Shown here: piece by piece, positions 30,633-41,522 of the stretch | How the letters are laid out: the number at the start of each line of letters is the position of its first letter | Numbering within the stretch: position 1 is the stretch's first letter | Origin: Rhizobium sp. CSW-27 | GTDB taxonomy: Bacteria; Pseudomonadota; Alphaproteobacteria; Rhizobiales; Rhizobiaceae | Direction of reading: 5' to 3' | DNA: 64,000 bases | Assembly (NCBI RefSeq): GCF_018760785.1 | Contig: NZ_JAHHZO010000006.1 | Location: 1 to 64,000, forward strand | The notes under the pieces: model-generated | What the model was told of the DNA's origin: nothing | Database searches by the model: none | Seen by the model: the letters and a program-made list of their open reading frames with translations, nothing else | Made by a program: the position numbers and the translations under genes

Positions 30633-31745
30633 CTAAGCCAGTTCGGGAATGAGCACGGCCTTCAACACCCTGCCCGATTCCGAATCGTGAGCCGCCTTGT
30701 CGATGTCGGAAAGCGGGTATTTGCGAACGAGCCTGTCGAAGGGGAAACGCCCCTGCCGCCACAGTTCGACCATCTGCGGAATGAAGATATCCGACACGCT
30801 GTCACCTTCGATGATTCCACGCACCGTGCGGCCGAACAGCAGGCTGTTCATGTCGAGCGCCACGTCCGTTCCGAGCGGCGCAACGCCGATAATGCCGCAC
30901 ACGCCCGTCTGGCGCAGGCAGTCGACCGCCTGGCGGGCCACCTTGGGCAGGCCGGTGCATTCAAGCGAAAATTGCGCGCCCTCTCCGCCGGTGATGCTGC
31001 GAATGGCCTCGACGGCATCGTCCTTGCCGCCATTCACCGTGTGGCTGGCGCCCAGTTCCTTAGCCAGTGCCAGCCGCTGCTCGTTGAGATCGATGACGAT
31101 GATCTCCGTGCAGCCGACAACGACGGCGGCCATGACGGCGGCGAGACCGACGGAACCGGCGCCGAAGATGGCAATCGAGGTGCCGGCACCCGGCTTCAGC
31201 GCATTGATGACAGCGCCGGCGCCGGTCTGGATGCCGCAGCCGAGCGGTCCCATGATCTCCAACGGCACGTCCTTGCGGATCTTGACGACATTGCGCTCGG
31301 TGGCAAGGGCCAGTTCACCGAAGGAAGACTGCGAGAAGAAGCAGGCGCTCAGCCGGTTTCCGGCACCATCACGGCAGGGACTGGATCCGTCCGGCCTGCC
31401 GCCGCTGAAATTGCGGCCGTAGAGATCGGGGCAATAGCCATACTTGCCGGAAAGGCAGTTGGCGCAGGCACCGCAGCTGGCATAACTGAGGACCACATGG
31501 TCGCCGACGGCGACCTTGGTCACCGCCGAGCCCACCTTCTCCACCACGCCCGCACCCTCATGGCCGAGAATGGCGGGCAGCGGCGTTGGAAAATACTGGT
31601 CGCGCACAACCAGATCGGTATGGCACATGCCGACGCCGGCAATCCGCACCAAAACCTCGTTGGCGCGAGGCTCATCGATCGCAACACATTCGATGGCGAA
31701 TGCACCGCCCTTTTCGCGCACGACGGCAGCGTTGAAATTCATCAT
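30633..31745 (-). CDS. Zinc alcohol dehydrogenase, allylic/aryl (XylB/GeoA-like)
   Basis: A 370-residue medium-chain zinc alcohol dehydrogenase. Catalytic zinc ligands C in GMCHTD and the GHEGAG glutamate/histidine; four structural-zinc cysteines in CGACANCLSGKYGYC; NAD motif GAGSVGLAAV. The pattern fits benzyl/geraniol-type dehydrogenases that act on allylic or aromatic primary alcohols. First gene of the operon (then CoA ligase and ALDH). Its promoter carries the operator-like GTCAATTCTTTG 86 bases before the ATG. Confidence 0.9.
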   Translation of the reverse strand: MMNFNAAVVREKGGAFAIECVAIDEPRANEVLVRIAGVGMCHTDLVVRDQYFPTPLPAILGHEGAGVVEKVGSAVTKVAVGDHVVLSYASCGACANCLSGKYGYCPDLYGRNFSGGRPDGSSPCRDGAGNRLSACFFSQSSFGELALATERNVVKIRKDVPLEIMGPLGCGIQTGAGAVINALKPGAGTSIAIFGAGSVGLAAVMAAVVVGCTEIIVIDLNEQRLALAKELGASHTVNGGKDDAVEAIRSITGGEGAQFSLECTGLPKVARQAVDCLRQTGVCGIIGVAPLGTDVALDMNSLLFGRTVRGIIEGDSVSDIFIPQMVELWRQGRFPFDRLVRKYPLSDIDKAAHDSESGRVLKAVLIPELA

Positions 31746-31828
31746 TCGAGCCCCCTCCCAGGTCCCGCTCCCTCCAGAGCGGTGGCTTCAACTGCTCGAA
31801 AGGCTAACCCCGAACGACGATTAAATTC

Positions 31829-31843
31829 GGCCAAAGAATTGAC
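31829..31843 (-). promoter_or_regulatory. Operator-like motif ahead of the alcohol dehydrogenase operon
   Basis: On the minus strand GTCAATTCTTTGGCC. The first twelve bases are identical to those of the palindrome at 32931-32948. The motif ends 86 bases before the alcohol dehydrogenase ATG, about the same distance as the other copy from its gene. A likely binding site of the AraC protein encoded between the two operons. Confidence 0.55.
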
Positions 31844-31886
31844 ATATCCTGACAACAGGAGTGCAGAAATGCCCCTGCATCGACAT

Positions 31887-32906
31887 CTAGGTCCCGGGGG
31901 GTGCAGCTCCATCCCGCCTTGCCGCTACGGCGAAGGCACGTGGCGTCTGGCCGGACCAGGATTTGAAAGCGCGCACGAAGCTCGCCTCGGCATCGAAGCC
32001 GCATTCGCGGGCGATGCGCTTGATCGGCCACTGGGTCGACGCCAGGAGCCGCTCGGCGAGACGGCGACGGGACAGATCCTTCAACGCCTGGAAGGACGTG
32101 CCTTCCTGCTTGAGATGGCGGTGCAGGCTGCGGGTCGACAGATTGAGCTTTTCCGCCAGATCGTCGGCCCCCGCGTCGGGCTCGCCAGAGAGCAGGCGCA
32201 GGATCTCGCGCGACAGCAGCCGGTCGCGTCGATACTGCCGCACCATCAGCGGCAGCGGACGCCGAAGCAGTATTCTGAGCGCCGCATCGTCCCGCAGGAC
32301 CGGCAGATCCAGATAGGCGGCGTCAAAGCGAAGGCTCGCAGGCTTCTCTCCGAACGTTAGCGGTCCGTCGAACATGTAGCGATAACTGTCCGCATGTGCA
32401 GGTGCGGCGAAGGGGAACTGGACATCGAGAAGCGCAATGCGCGTGTCGCCCAGCCATGATGCGATCCCGTGAAGATTGCGCATGACGCTGACGAGGCAGA
32501 ATTCACGAAACTCGCCGAGTTCCCGCGCTTCCTGAATGCGGAATTCGGCCATGCCCTGCGAAACATCGAGACGAAGCCGGATATCGTCGGTCAGCAGACC
32601 GTGATGGCGGCACCAGCGCGCGATGGCGACACCCAGATTGATCGACGGCAAGGAGGCCCGGCACAACATTCCATAACTGCCCCAAGGCAAGCGGCGGGAG
32701 AACCACCCGAGCCCCTCGTCGTCCAGCTCCCGCATCGCGTGTTCCGACAATCGCTCCAGTTGGTCACCGGTGATCCTGCCGCCCGGATGCAGGACATTGG
32801 AGCCAATCCCGGCAGCTGCGAGGGCCGGTGCCGGGTCGAGCGCACGCCGACGATAGGCGAGAACGATCGCCTGGGCAAAAGCAGCGGGCGTTTTTGCTTG
32901 CACCAT
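31887..32906 (-). CDS. AraC-family regulator (arabinose-binding-type/OruR-like)
   Basis: A 339-residue regulator with an N-terminal Arabinose_bd domain (LPWGSYGMLCRASLPSINLGVAIARWCRHH) and a C-terminal helix-turn-helix: DLAEKLNLSTRSLHRHLKQEGTSF and IKRIARECGFDAEASFVRAFKSWSGQTP. Start at 32906 is the in-frame ATG; a GTG at 32927 is less likely. It lies between the alcohol dehydrogenase operon and the carboxylase operon and probably activates both through the shared GTCAATTCTTTG motif. Confidence 0.9.
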   Translation of the reverse strand: MVQAKTPAAFAQAIVLAYRRRALDPAPALAAAGIGSNVLHPGGRITGDQLERLSEHAMRELDDEGLGWFSRRLPWGSYGMLCRASLPSINLGVAIARWCRHHGLLTDDIRLRLDVSQGMAEFRIQEARELGEFREFCLVSVMRNLHGIASWLGDTRIALLDVQFPFAAPAHADSYRYMFDGPLTFGEKPASLRFDAAYLDLPVLRDDAALRILLRRPLPLMVRQYRRDRLLSREILRLLSGEPDAGADDLAEKLNLSTRSLHRHLKQEGTSFQALKDLSRRRLAERLLASTQWPIKRIARECGFDAEASFVRAFKSWSGQTPRAFAVAARRDGAAPPGT

Positions 32907-32930
32907 CAATCGACCCCACGCTGGCACGAT

Positions 32931-32948
32931 CCGTCAATTCTTTGACGG
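32931..32948. promoter_or_regulatory. Operator palindrome ahead of the carboxylase operon
   Basis: CCGTCAA and TTGACGG flank TTCT. The 12-base core GTCAATTCTTTG recurs in front of the alcohol dehydrogenase operon. It lies in the 126-base region between the AraC gene and the carboxylase beta subunit gene, ending 88 bases before the GTG start of the latter, and could also control the AraC gene itself. Confidence 0.6.
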
Positions 32949-33032
32949 GATTTGTCCATTGTGAGCGGATAGAATTCAGAAAAGTCAAGGCAGAGTGCGT
33001 GGTTCCAGCGCATGCGGCAGAGGAGGCGGGAC

Positions 33033-34631
33033 GTGAACGCGCTGTCAACAAGCGTCAATAGGGAAACAGCTGAGTTCCGCGCCAATTCGCTCGCGATGAC
33101 GGCTGCCGTCTCCGATCTCGCAGCACACGCGGCGCAAGCGGCCATGGGCGGCGGTGAAGCGGCACGCAGACGCCATATCGATCGGGGCAAGATGCTGCCG
33201 CGCGAGCGCATCGATCGCCTTCTCGACCCGGGCTCGCCCTTTCTCGAGATCGGCCAACTCGCCGCCAATGGCCTCTATGGCGGAGATGCCCCCGCGGCAG
33301 GCATTGTCGCGGGCATCGGCGTCATTCAGGGGCGGCGCTGCATGGTCGTCGCCAATGACGCGACGGTAAAAGGCGGCACCTATTATCCGATGACGGTGAA
33401 GAAGCATCTGCGGGCGCAGAAGATTGCCGAGGAAAACCGCCTGCCCTGTCTCTATCTCGTCGATTCCGGCGGCGGCTATCTGCCGCTGCAGGACGAATTC
33501 TTCCCCGATGAGAACCATTTCGGCCGTATCTTCTACAATCAGGCGCAGATGTCGGCCCACGGCATTCCCCAGATCGCCGTCGTCATGGGATCCTGCACCG
33601 CGGGCGGGGCCTATGTGCCGGCCATGAGTGACGAGACCGTGATCGTGCGCGAACAGGGCACGATCTTCCTCGGTGGTCCACCCCTGGTGAAGGCGGCGAC
33701 CGGCGAGGTGGTCACGGCCGAAGACCTTGGCGGCGGCGATGTGCACACCCGTGTCTCCGGCGTCGCCGATCACCTGGCGGAAAACGATTCCCACGCGCTT
33801 CACATTGCCCGGCGCATTGTCTCCACCCTGCCGGAACAGGTTGAGCCCGCTGCCGATTATGACGAACCGCTTTACCCCGCCGACGATCTCTACGGCATCA
33901 TCCCGACGGATACCCGCAAGCCCTATGATGTGCGCGAGGTCATCGCCCGTCTCGTCGATGGCTCATGCTTCGACGAGTTCAAGCCGCGCTATGGAACCAC
34001 GCTCGTCACCGGCTTCGCCCGGCTTTACGGCATGCCGGTCGGCATCATCGCCAACAATGGTATCCTGTTCGGGGAATCGTCGCTCAAGGGCGCGCACTTC
34101 ATCGAACTCTGCGTCCAGCGCCGCATCCCGCTGCTGTTCCTGCAGAACATTACCGGCTTCATGGTCGGCCGTGCCTATGAGAACGAGGGCATCGCCAAAC
34201 ATGGGGCAAAACTCGTCACGGCCGTGGCGACGGCGGCCGTGCCGAAGCTGACGCTCGTCATCGGCGGCAGTTTCGGCGCCGGCAATTACGGCATGTGCGG
34301 ACGCGCCTACAGCCCGCGTTTCCTGTGGATGTGGCCGAATGCCCGCATCAGCGTGATGGGCGGAGAACAGGCCGCCTCCGTGCTCGCCACGCTGCGCCGT
34401 GACAGCGTCGAGGCGAGAGGTGACCTGTGGCCGCAGCGTGAGGAAGAGGCGTTCCGCAGCGAGATCCGTGCCCAATACGACCGGCAGGGTCACCCCTATT
34501 ATTCCACCGCCCGCCTTTGGGACGACGGCATCATCGACCCCGCCGAAACGCGCCGCGTCCTCGGCCTGTCCTTGTCGACAGCCCTCAACGCACCGATCGC
34601 GGACACCCGCTTCGGTCTCTTCCGGATGTGA
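33033..34631 (+). CDS. liuB: Methylcrotonyl-CoA carboxylase, beta (carboxyltransferase) subunit
   Basis: A 532-residue acyl-CoA carboxyltransferase with the two crotonase-like halves. The stretch [16 protein letters not shown] and [19 protein letters not shown] match methylcrotonyl-CoA (or geranyl-CoA) carboxylases better than propionyl-CoA carboxylases. Chosen start is GTG at 33033, after AGGAGG; the longer frame to 33012 lacks a ribosome site. First of four genes: beta, hydratase, alpha, lyase. Which branched enoyl-CoA it prefers cannot be settled by reading. Confidence 0.88.
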   Translation: MNALSTSVNRETAEFRANSLAMTAAVSDLAAHAAQAAMGGGEAARRRHIDRGKMLPRERIDRLLDPGSPFLEIGQLAANGLYGGDAPAAGIVAGIGVIQGRRCMVVANDATVKGGTYYPMTVKKHLRAQKIAEENRLPCLYLVDSGGGYLPLQDEFFPDENHFGRIFYNQAQMSAHGIPQIAVVMGSCTAGGAYVPAMSDETVIVREQGTIFLGGPPLVKAATGEVVTAEDLGGGDVHTRVSGVADHLAENDSHALHIARRIVSTLPEQVEPAADYDEPLYPADDLYGIIPTDTRKPYDVREVIARLVDGSCFDEFKPRYGTTLVTGFARLYGMPVGIIANNGILFGESSLKGAHFIELCVQRRIPLLFLQNITGFMVGRAYENEGIAKHGAKLVTAVATAAVPKLTLVIGGSFGAGNYGMCGRAYSPRFLWMWPNARISVMGGEQAASVLATLRRDSVEARGDLWPQREEEAFRSEIRAQYDRQGHPYYSTARLWDDGIIDPAETRRVLGLSLSTALNAPIADTRFGLFRM

Positions 34632-34640
34632 ACCAGCGCC

Positions 34641-35441
34641 ATGACCTTTGAAACGCTCGACATCGATCTCGACGGTGCAGTCGCAACCCTCTGGATGAAC
34701 CGCCCGGACCGCCACAACGCCTTCGACGAGACCTTGATCCGGGAACTGACCGAGGCGATCGAGACGCTGGCCGCAAAAGACGGCATCCGCGTTCTCGTCT
34801 TGGCCGGGCGGGGCGCGAGCTTCTCGGCCGGCGCGGATCTCGGCTGGATGAAGCGGCAGGGTGCCGCCGGCGAGGCGGAGAATACTGCGGATGCGCTGGC
34901 CATGGGCCGGATGTTCATGGCCCTTCGGCATGCGCCGAAACCGGTCATTGCCCGCGTTCAGGGAGCAGCGATCGGTGGCGGAATGGGTCTCGTCGCCGCC
35001 TGCGACATCGTGGTCGCCGCACCGGAGGCCGTCTTCGCGACGAGCGAGGTCCGCCTCGCCCTCATTCCGGCCGTCATCAGCCCACTGGTCGCGGCCGCCA
35101 TTGGCGAGCGCCAGTGTCGCCGCTATTTCCTCACGGCCGAGCGCATCCCGGCCGAACGGGCAAGGACGATCGGCCTCGTCCATGAGATTGCCGGAGAAGA
35201 CGGGCTCGACGCAGCCGTCGCGCGCATCATCGCCGACCTCATGAAGGGGGCACCGGAGGCACTGACCGAAGCGAAAGCACTGATCAGCCGCGTCGCGGGC
35301 CGCCCGTTTGCAGAGGATCTGGTGGCGGAAACCGCCGGGCTGATCGCTGCCCGCCGCGCCACCGTCGAAGCCCGCGAAGGCCTCTCGGCCTTCCTTGAAA
35401 AACGCCAACCCGGCTGGGTCGGCCAGCAGCAGGAAAGATGA
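34641..35441 (+). CDS. liuC: Enoyl-CoA hydratase, methylglutaconyl-CoA type
   Basis: A 266-residue crotonase. Oxyanion-hole patterns RGASFSAGADLGWMKR and QGAAIGGGMGLVAACD are standard; the lineup between carboxylase subunits implies conversion of 3-methylglutaconyl-CoA to HMG-CoA. It ends 11 bases before the carboxylase alpha gene. Confidence 0.86.
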   Translation: MTFETLDIDLDGAVATLWMNRPDRHNAFDETLIRELTEAIETLAAKDGIRVLVLAGRGASFSAGADLGWMKRQGAAGEAENTADALAMGRMFMALRHAPKPVIARVQGAAIGGGMGLVAACDIVVAAPEAVFATSEVRLALIPAVISPLVAAAIGERQCRRYFLTAERIPAERARTIGLVHEIAGEDGLDAAVARIIADLMKGAPEALTEAKALISRVAGRPFAEDLVAETAGLIAARRATVEAREGLSAFLEKRQPGWVGQQQER

Positions 35442-35451
35442 GGCCGGAGCG

Positions 35452-37440
<1,989 letters not shown>

Positions 37441-37449
37441 GACCGCACC

Positions 37450-38373
37450 ATGCACAGCAGCAACACGGATCACGTGACCCTCGTCGAAGTTGGCCCGCGC
37501 GACGGCTTGCAGAATGAACGGGAAATCGTTTCGAGCCCGGTGAAAATCGAACTGGTCAAGCGTCTTGCCGCCGCCGGTCTGCGTCACATCGAGACGACGG
37601 CTTTCGTTTCGCCGAAATGGGTGCCGCAGATGGCCGACAGCACGGCGGTCATGTCCGCCTGCGCCTCTGCTCCCGAACTCGCCGCCGTCACGCTGTCGGC
37701 GCTTACCCCCAATCTCATGGGCTTCGAGACGGCTATGGCCGCAGGCGCCCGCGAAGTGGCCGTCTTCGCATCGGCTTCCGAGACCTTCTCCCGGCGCAAC
37801 ATCAACTGTTCGATCGAGGAGTCGCTCGGCCGTTTCGATCCGGTCTTCGAGGCAGCGAAGGAACGTGGCGTTGCGGTGCGCGCCTATGTCTCCTGCGTCA
37901 TCGCCTGCCCCTATGAGGGGCCGGTTGATCCGCGCGCCGTCGCCCAGGTAAGCCGCCGCCTGTATCAGAAAGGCGCGCGCGAGATTTCGCTCGGCGACAC
38001 CATCGGTGTCGGCATTCCGGCCAAGGTGAAGCATATGCTGGAAGCAGTATCCGCCGAGCTACCCGTTTCTGCCCTCGCCGGTCACTTCCATGACACCTAC
38101 GGCATGGGAATCGCCAACATCCAGGCGGCCCTGGATTTCGGCCTGCGCACGTTCGACAGCGCGGTCTGCGGTCTCGGCGGCTGCCCTTATGCCGCTGGTG
38201 CGGCCGGCAATGTCGCGACAGAGGATGTCGTCTACCTTCTGCAGGACCTGGGTCTGCGCCGCGACATCAACCTGCGCAGCCTTGCGGAAACCGCTGCGTG
38301 GATCGCCCGGAAGCTCGGCCGCTCGGAGGTAGCGAGAGTGACGAAGGCACTGACCGGCCACGGCAGCGATTGA
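37450..38373 (+). CDS. liuE: Hydroxymethylglutaryl-CoA lyase
   Basis: A 307-residue TIM-barrel lyase that splits HMG-CoA into acetyl-CoA and acetoacetate. Markers: EVGPRDGLQNE at the start, the metal-site HFHDTYG near residue 210 and the catalytic cysteine in GLGGCPYAAGAAGN. Nine bases after the carboxylase alpha gene; closes the branched-chain route. Confidence 0.94.
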   Translation: MHSSNTDHVTLVEVGPRDGLQNEREIVSSPVKIELVKRLAAAGLRHIETTAFVSPKWVPQMADSTAVMSACASAPELAAVTLSALTPNLMGFETAMAAGAREVAVFASASETFSRRNINCSIEESLGRFDPVFEAAKERGVAVRAYVSCVIACPYEGPVDPRAVAQVSRRLYQKGAREISLGDTIGVGIPAKVKHMLEAVSAELPVSALAGHFHDTYGMGIANIQAALDFGLRTFDSAVCGLGGCPYAAGAAGNVATEDVVYLLQDLGLRRDINLRSLAETAAWIARKLGRSEVARVTKALTGHGSD

Positions 38374-38718
38374 AGTGCAAGACATGCGGTTCTGCCCGTG
38401 TTTCTCGATGCCATTGCCGGACAACCGAAGCCCCTGTCGAAGGATGATCCAAGGCAGGCGGTGGCACGGTATCCGCGATATCCGGCCGCTGAACTGCACA
38501 AAATCCTGGGATGCGATCACCACCACCATGGAACACGTCTTGGTACCCGGCACAGGACGGTTTTTGCAGCCGCGTCCGGGGTGGCGCGTGGAACGGGTTG
38601 TCGGCGGCGCGACGCAGGGTGTGCTCGTGCGTCTCCCCTGACGCGACGCCCACCGGTTCGACAGAGTGCGGCAGGGTACGGAAGGGAGGGCCCCGGCTGA
38701 GGCCGGTGCGCGGCGCTC
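38374..38718. other. 345-base convergent gap
   Basis: It lies between the HMG-CoA lyase stop and the stop of the convergent AraC gene. A weak CCGGC/GCCGG hairpin is near 38690 on the GC-rich flank. I see no gene or RNA. Confidence 0.4.
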
Positions 38719-39729
38719 TCAGCGGGTCCAGCCGCGCCGGGCCCGCCATAGTACGGTGGAATCCGCATAGCCCAGCACCTCGGCGATGCGGGCTTTCTGC
38801 ACATGGGCCTCGATCTGGCTTGCGGCGATGGTGCGACGCGTTTCCCGAACGAGGTCGCGCAGCGAGGTTCCCTCCTGCGACAGGCGCCGCTGCAGGGTGC
38901 GCACCGAGGTCCCCAGTTCCGCTGCCACCGCCGGCAGTGTGATCGGCTTGTGTCCGAGGTAGATGCCGATCAGGGTGCGCACCTGCCCGCTGATGCTGTC
39001 TCCAGGCACAGTCTGGCCGACCAGATCGGCGACGGTCCGTTCAAGCACCGCCGACAGTGCCGGGTCCTCGTGCCGGTAGAGCCGCCCGGCATCCGCGCCG
39101 GACACGATGATGCGATTGGCGGATTCGCCAAACAGCAGCGGGCAGCGGAAGATGCGCTCCAGCACGGAGCGGTCGCGCGGGGCAAGATGCTCGAAATGCA
39201 CCTCGAGCGGTCTCCAGTTCCGGGCAAAGCAGGAGCGCACCAGCTGGCAGGAGGCGGCAAGCGAGAACTCGCTGTCCTGCCGCCGCGGCCACATCTGCGG
39301 GTCCTCCAGGCGATAGCTCCAGACGAGGTTGCCCTCCTCCTCGAACACGCCGGAACTGGTGGCGCTCTGCACCGTGTTGACGTATTTCGCCAGCCGTTCG
39401 AAGCCGGCGCGGATCGTGCCGGAGATGGAAAAGAGCACGCCGATCGGGCCGATATCGCTGGGCTTGAACAGGGTGCCCAGCCGGGCGCCGAGCGCAGGCT
39501 CCCCGGTGATCCGAGCCGCGTCCTCGAAGATCGCGACATAGCGTGCCATCGGGATCATCGCATAAGGGTCCTCCAGCTGACTGCGCAGAATGCCGTGCGT
39601 TGCAAGCAGGAGGTCGGTCTTGCCGCTTCTGCGGTCGATCTGCTCGACGAGGGGCGCCAGAACCGACGCGCGAATGGATGCAATTGCGGGCAGTGCCCTG
39701 TTCATTTGCGGTGCAGTTGCCATTTTCAC
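38719..39729 (-). CDS. AraC-family regulator of amine catabolism (probable)
   Basis: A 336-residue regulator: Arabinose_bd-type N domain, then helix-turn-helix TLPAVAAELGTSVRTLQRRLSQEGTS and ARIAEVLGYADSTVLWRARRGWTR. The protein stops about a dozen residues short of the usual end, right after the second recognition helix. A one-base frameshift is possible, but the alternative frame does not read convincingly. It is divergent from the permease-amine oxidase operon and likely controls it. Several ATGs (39729, 39723, 39705) are possible starts. Confidence 0.85.
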   Translation of the reverse strand: MKMATAPQMNRALPAIASIRASVLAPLVEQIDRRSGKTDLLLATHGILRSQLEDPYAMIPMARYVAIFEDAARITGEPALGARLGTLFKPSDIGPIGVLFSISGTIRAGFERLAKYVNTVQSATSSGVFEEEGNLVWSYRLEDPQMWPRRQDSEFSLAASCQLVRSCFARNWRPLEVHFEHLAPRDRSVLERIFRCPLLFGESANRIIVSGADAGRLYRHEDPALSAVLERTVADLVGQTVPGDSISGQVRTLIGIYLGHKPITLPAVAAELGTSVRTLQRRLSQEGTSLRDLVRETRRTIAASQIEAHVQKARIAEVLGYADSTVLWRARRGWTR

Positions 39730-39808
39730 CGTCCCGGAACGTCCGCGTGGCGCGGTTTATCGATTCATTGGCGTGAACTGCAATTTCAGTGCCAAAGTGT
39801 CGCGCCTA

Positions 39809-39838
39809 CCCTCTTGACGAAAATCAAGCACAAGAGGG
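39809..39838. promoter_or_regulatory. Inverted repeat covering the APC gene's ribosome site
   Basis: CCCTCTTG and CAAGAGGG are 14 bases apart, six bases before the ATG at 39845. The right arm contains the ribosome-binding GAGGG, so an RNA hairpin would hide it. An inner pairing CTTGA/TCAAG competes. Alternatively this is a protein operator for the AraC regulator. Confidence 0.5.
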
Positions 39839-39844
39839 GTTCCC

Positions 39845-41284
39845 ATGACATTGCAATCGACTGCGGATGGTCCCGCGGGCCGGCTGGCGAAGAATTCCGT
39901 CGGCCTTTCCCATATCGTCTTCTTCGTCGTCGCTGCGGCAGCACCGCTGACCGCCGTCGTCGGCGCCTCGCCGGCGGCCTTCGCCTTCGGCAACGGTGCC
40001 GGCGTGCCGGGCGCCTTCGTTCTTGCCGGCATTCTCTATCTGCTGTTTTCGGTCGGCTTCACCGCCATGAGCCGGCATGTCGGCGGGGCCGGCGCCTTCT
40101 ACACCTACATCACCCACGGCATCGGCAAGCCAGCCGGCGTCGGCGGCGCGCTGATGGCGCTCGTTACCTATTCGGCGGTGCAGATCGCGGTCTACGGGCT
40201 CTTCGGGGTGTTCATGGCCGGGGCCATGGCACCGGTCGTGGCACTACCCTGGTGGGTCTGGTCCTTCGCGGCGCTGCTGGTGGTGCATGTCTGCGGCCAG
40301 CGCAACATCGCCTTTTCGGGTGTCATTCTCGGCATCTGCATGATTGCCGAAATCGCCATCCTGCTGCTGCTCGATCTCGGCATCGTCTTCACAGGTGGCG
40401 GGCCGGAAGGCTTCAGCCTCTCCTCCTTTGCGCCCTCCAGCGTCTTCACGCCCGGCCTCGGCGTGGCGCTGGTCTTCGTCGTGGGCTCCTTCATCGGTTT
40501 CGAGGCAACCGCGATCTTCGGCGAGGAAGCCGAAAATCCGGAAAAGACCATTCCTCGCGCAACCTATGTGGCCGTGTTGCTGATTACGGTTTTCTACGCC
40601 TTCTCGACCTGGGCCATCGTACAGTTCTACGGTCCGTCCGCCGTGCAGACGACAGCACAGGCCGGGCTTGAGACCTTCTATTTCGCCGCCTCCGACAAGG
40701 TGCTGGGCGCCTGGTCATCGCAGGTCATGAACGTGCTGCTGATCACCAGCCTGTTTGCCTGCGTGCTCTCCTTCCACAACACGCTGAACCGCTATTTCTT
40801 CGCGCTCGGCCGGGAAGGCCTCGCCTTCCGCCTGCTCGGCAAGGTGCATCCGATGCATGGCTCTCCCTATATCGCGGGCATGCTTCAGAGCGCGATTGCG
40901 GCGGCTGTCCTTGCGCTGTTCATTCTCGCCGGCGCTGATCCCTATACCGTTGTCTTCTCCTGGATGTCGGCGCTTGCGGTCATCGGCATCCTGGCCGTGC
41001 AGGTCCTGGTCTCGGTCGCCGTTATCCTGTTCTTCCGCAAGGAAAAGACCGGTCACGGGCTCTGGACCACCCTGATCGCGCCCCTTCTGGGGCTTGCCGG
41101 GCTGCTCGGCGCGCTCGGGCTGGTGATCGCCAATCTGTCGCTGCTCTCCGGTTCGGAAAGCCTGATCGTCAAGTCATTCCCCTTCCTGATCATTCTCGTC
41201 GGGCTGCTGGGGGCGGTGCTTGCCATGCAGATCCGCAAAGCCAGACCGCAACTCTACGCCTCGCTCGGAAAGGCCTTCGAATGA
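39845..41284 (+). CDS. APC-family amino acid/amine permease
   Basis: A 479-residue integral membrane transporter with about 12 helices. The first helix region GLSHIVFFVVAAAAPLTAVVG and the loop GFEATAIFGEEAENPEKTIPRATYVAV are typical of the amino acid-polyamine-organocation superfamily. It is first in an operon with a small secreted peptide and copper amine oxidase, so the cargo is probably an amine such as tyramine, phenethylamine or histamine (inferred from context). Confidence 0.92.
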   Translation: MTLQSTADGPAGRLAKNSVGLSHIVFFVVAAAAPLTAVVGASPAAFAFGNGAGVPGAFVLAGILYLLFSVGFTAMSRHVGGAGAFYTYITHGIGKPAGVGGALMALVTYSAVQIAVYGLFGVFMAGAMAPVVALPWWVWSFAALLVVHVCGQRNIAFSGVILGICMIAEIAILLLLDLGIVFTGGGPEGFSLSSFAPSSVFTPGLGVALVFVVGSFIGFEATAIFGEEAENPEKTIPRATYVAVLLITVFYAFSTWAIVQFYGPSAVQTTAQAGLETFYFAASDKVLGAWSSQVMNVLLITSLFACVLSFHNTLNRYFFALGREGLAFRLLGKVHPMHGSPYIAGMLQSAIAAAVLALFILAGADPYTVVFSWMSALAVIGILAVQVLVSVAVILFFRKEKTGHGLWTTLIAPLLGLAGLLGALGLVIANLSLLSGSESLIVKSFPFLIILVGLLGAVLAMQIRKARPQLYASLGKAFE

Positions 41285-41451
41285 CCCTGCTCCACACCCT
41301 GCCCACGGGCGACCGCCTGCTGGTCGCAGCGCTTGCCGCCCTCACCGCAGCCACCATTCTCATGGCCGCCGATGCCCATGCCTTCTGCCGGATCTTCTGC
41401 CTCCACGGCATGCCGATGATCGAGAGCGAGATCTGCTCCGGCCGAACCTGA
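41281..41451 (+). CDS. Small secreted Cys-containing peptide (56 residues)
   Basis: Starts in the ATGA overlap with the permease stop. The sequence has an N-terminal hydrophobic segment (LLVAALAALTAATILMAA) ending DAHA, a good signal-peptidase site, then FCRIFCLHGMPMIESEICSG with three cysteines and a histidine. It fills the gap between the permease and amine oxidase genes. No family is recognised. A metal-loading or metal-sensing role for the copper enzyme is only a guess; non-coding is possible. Confidence 0.5.
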   Translation: MTLLHTLPTGDRLLVAALAALTAATILMAADAHAFCRIFCLHGMPMIESEICSGRT

Positions 41452-41522
41452 CCCCTGCCCGGGTGGCCTGCGAGGGGCGGCCACCCGGCGAACCGACAAC
41501 CTCCTGCCTGAAGGACGCTCCC

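Noticed and set aside
39755-39790. Second operator TTGGC...GCCAA in front of the APC permease
   Set aside because: The arms match only with a four-base interruption, so it is too weak to list.
41220-41522. Extension of the amine oxidase frame upstream of 41523
   Set aside because: It runs inside the permease and the peptide gene; the amine oxidase family starts near MDAVVDTI.
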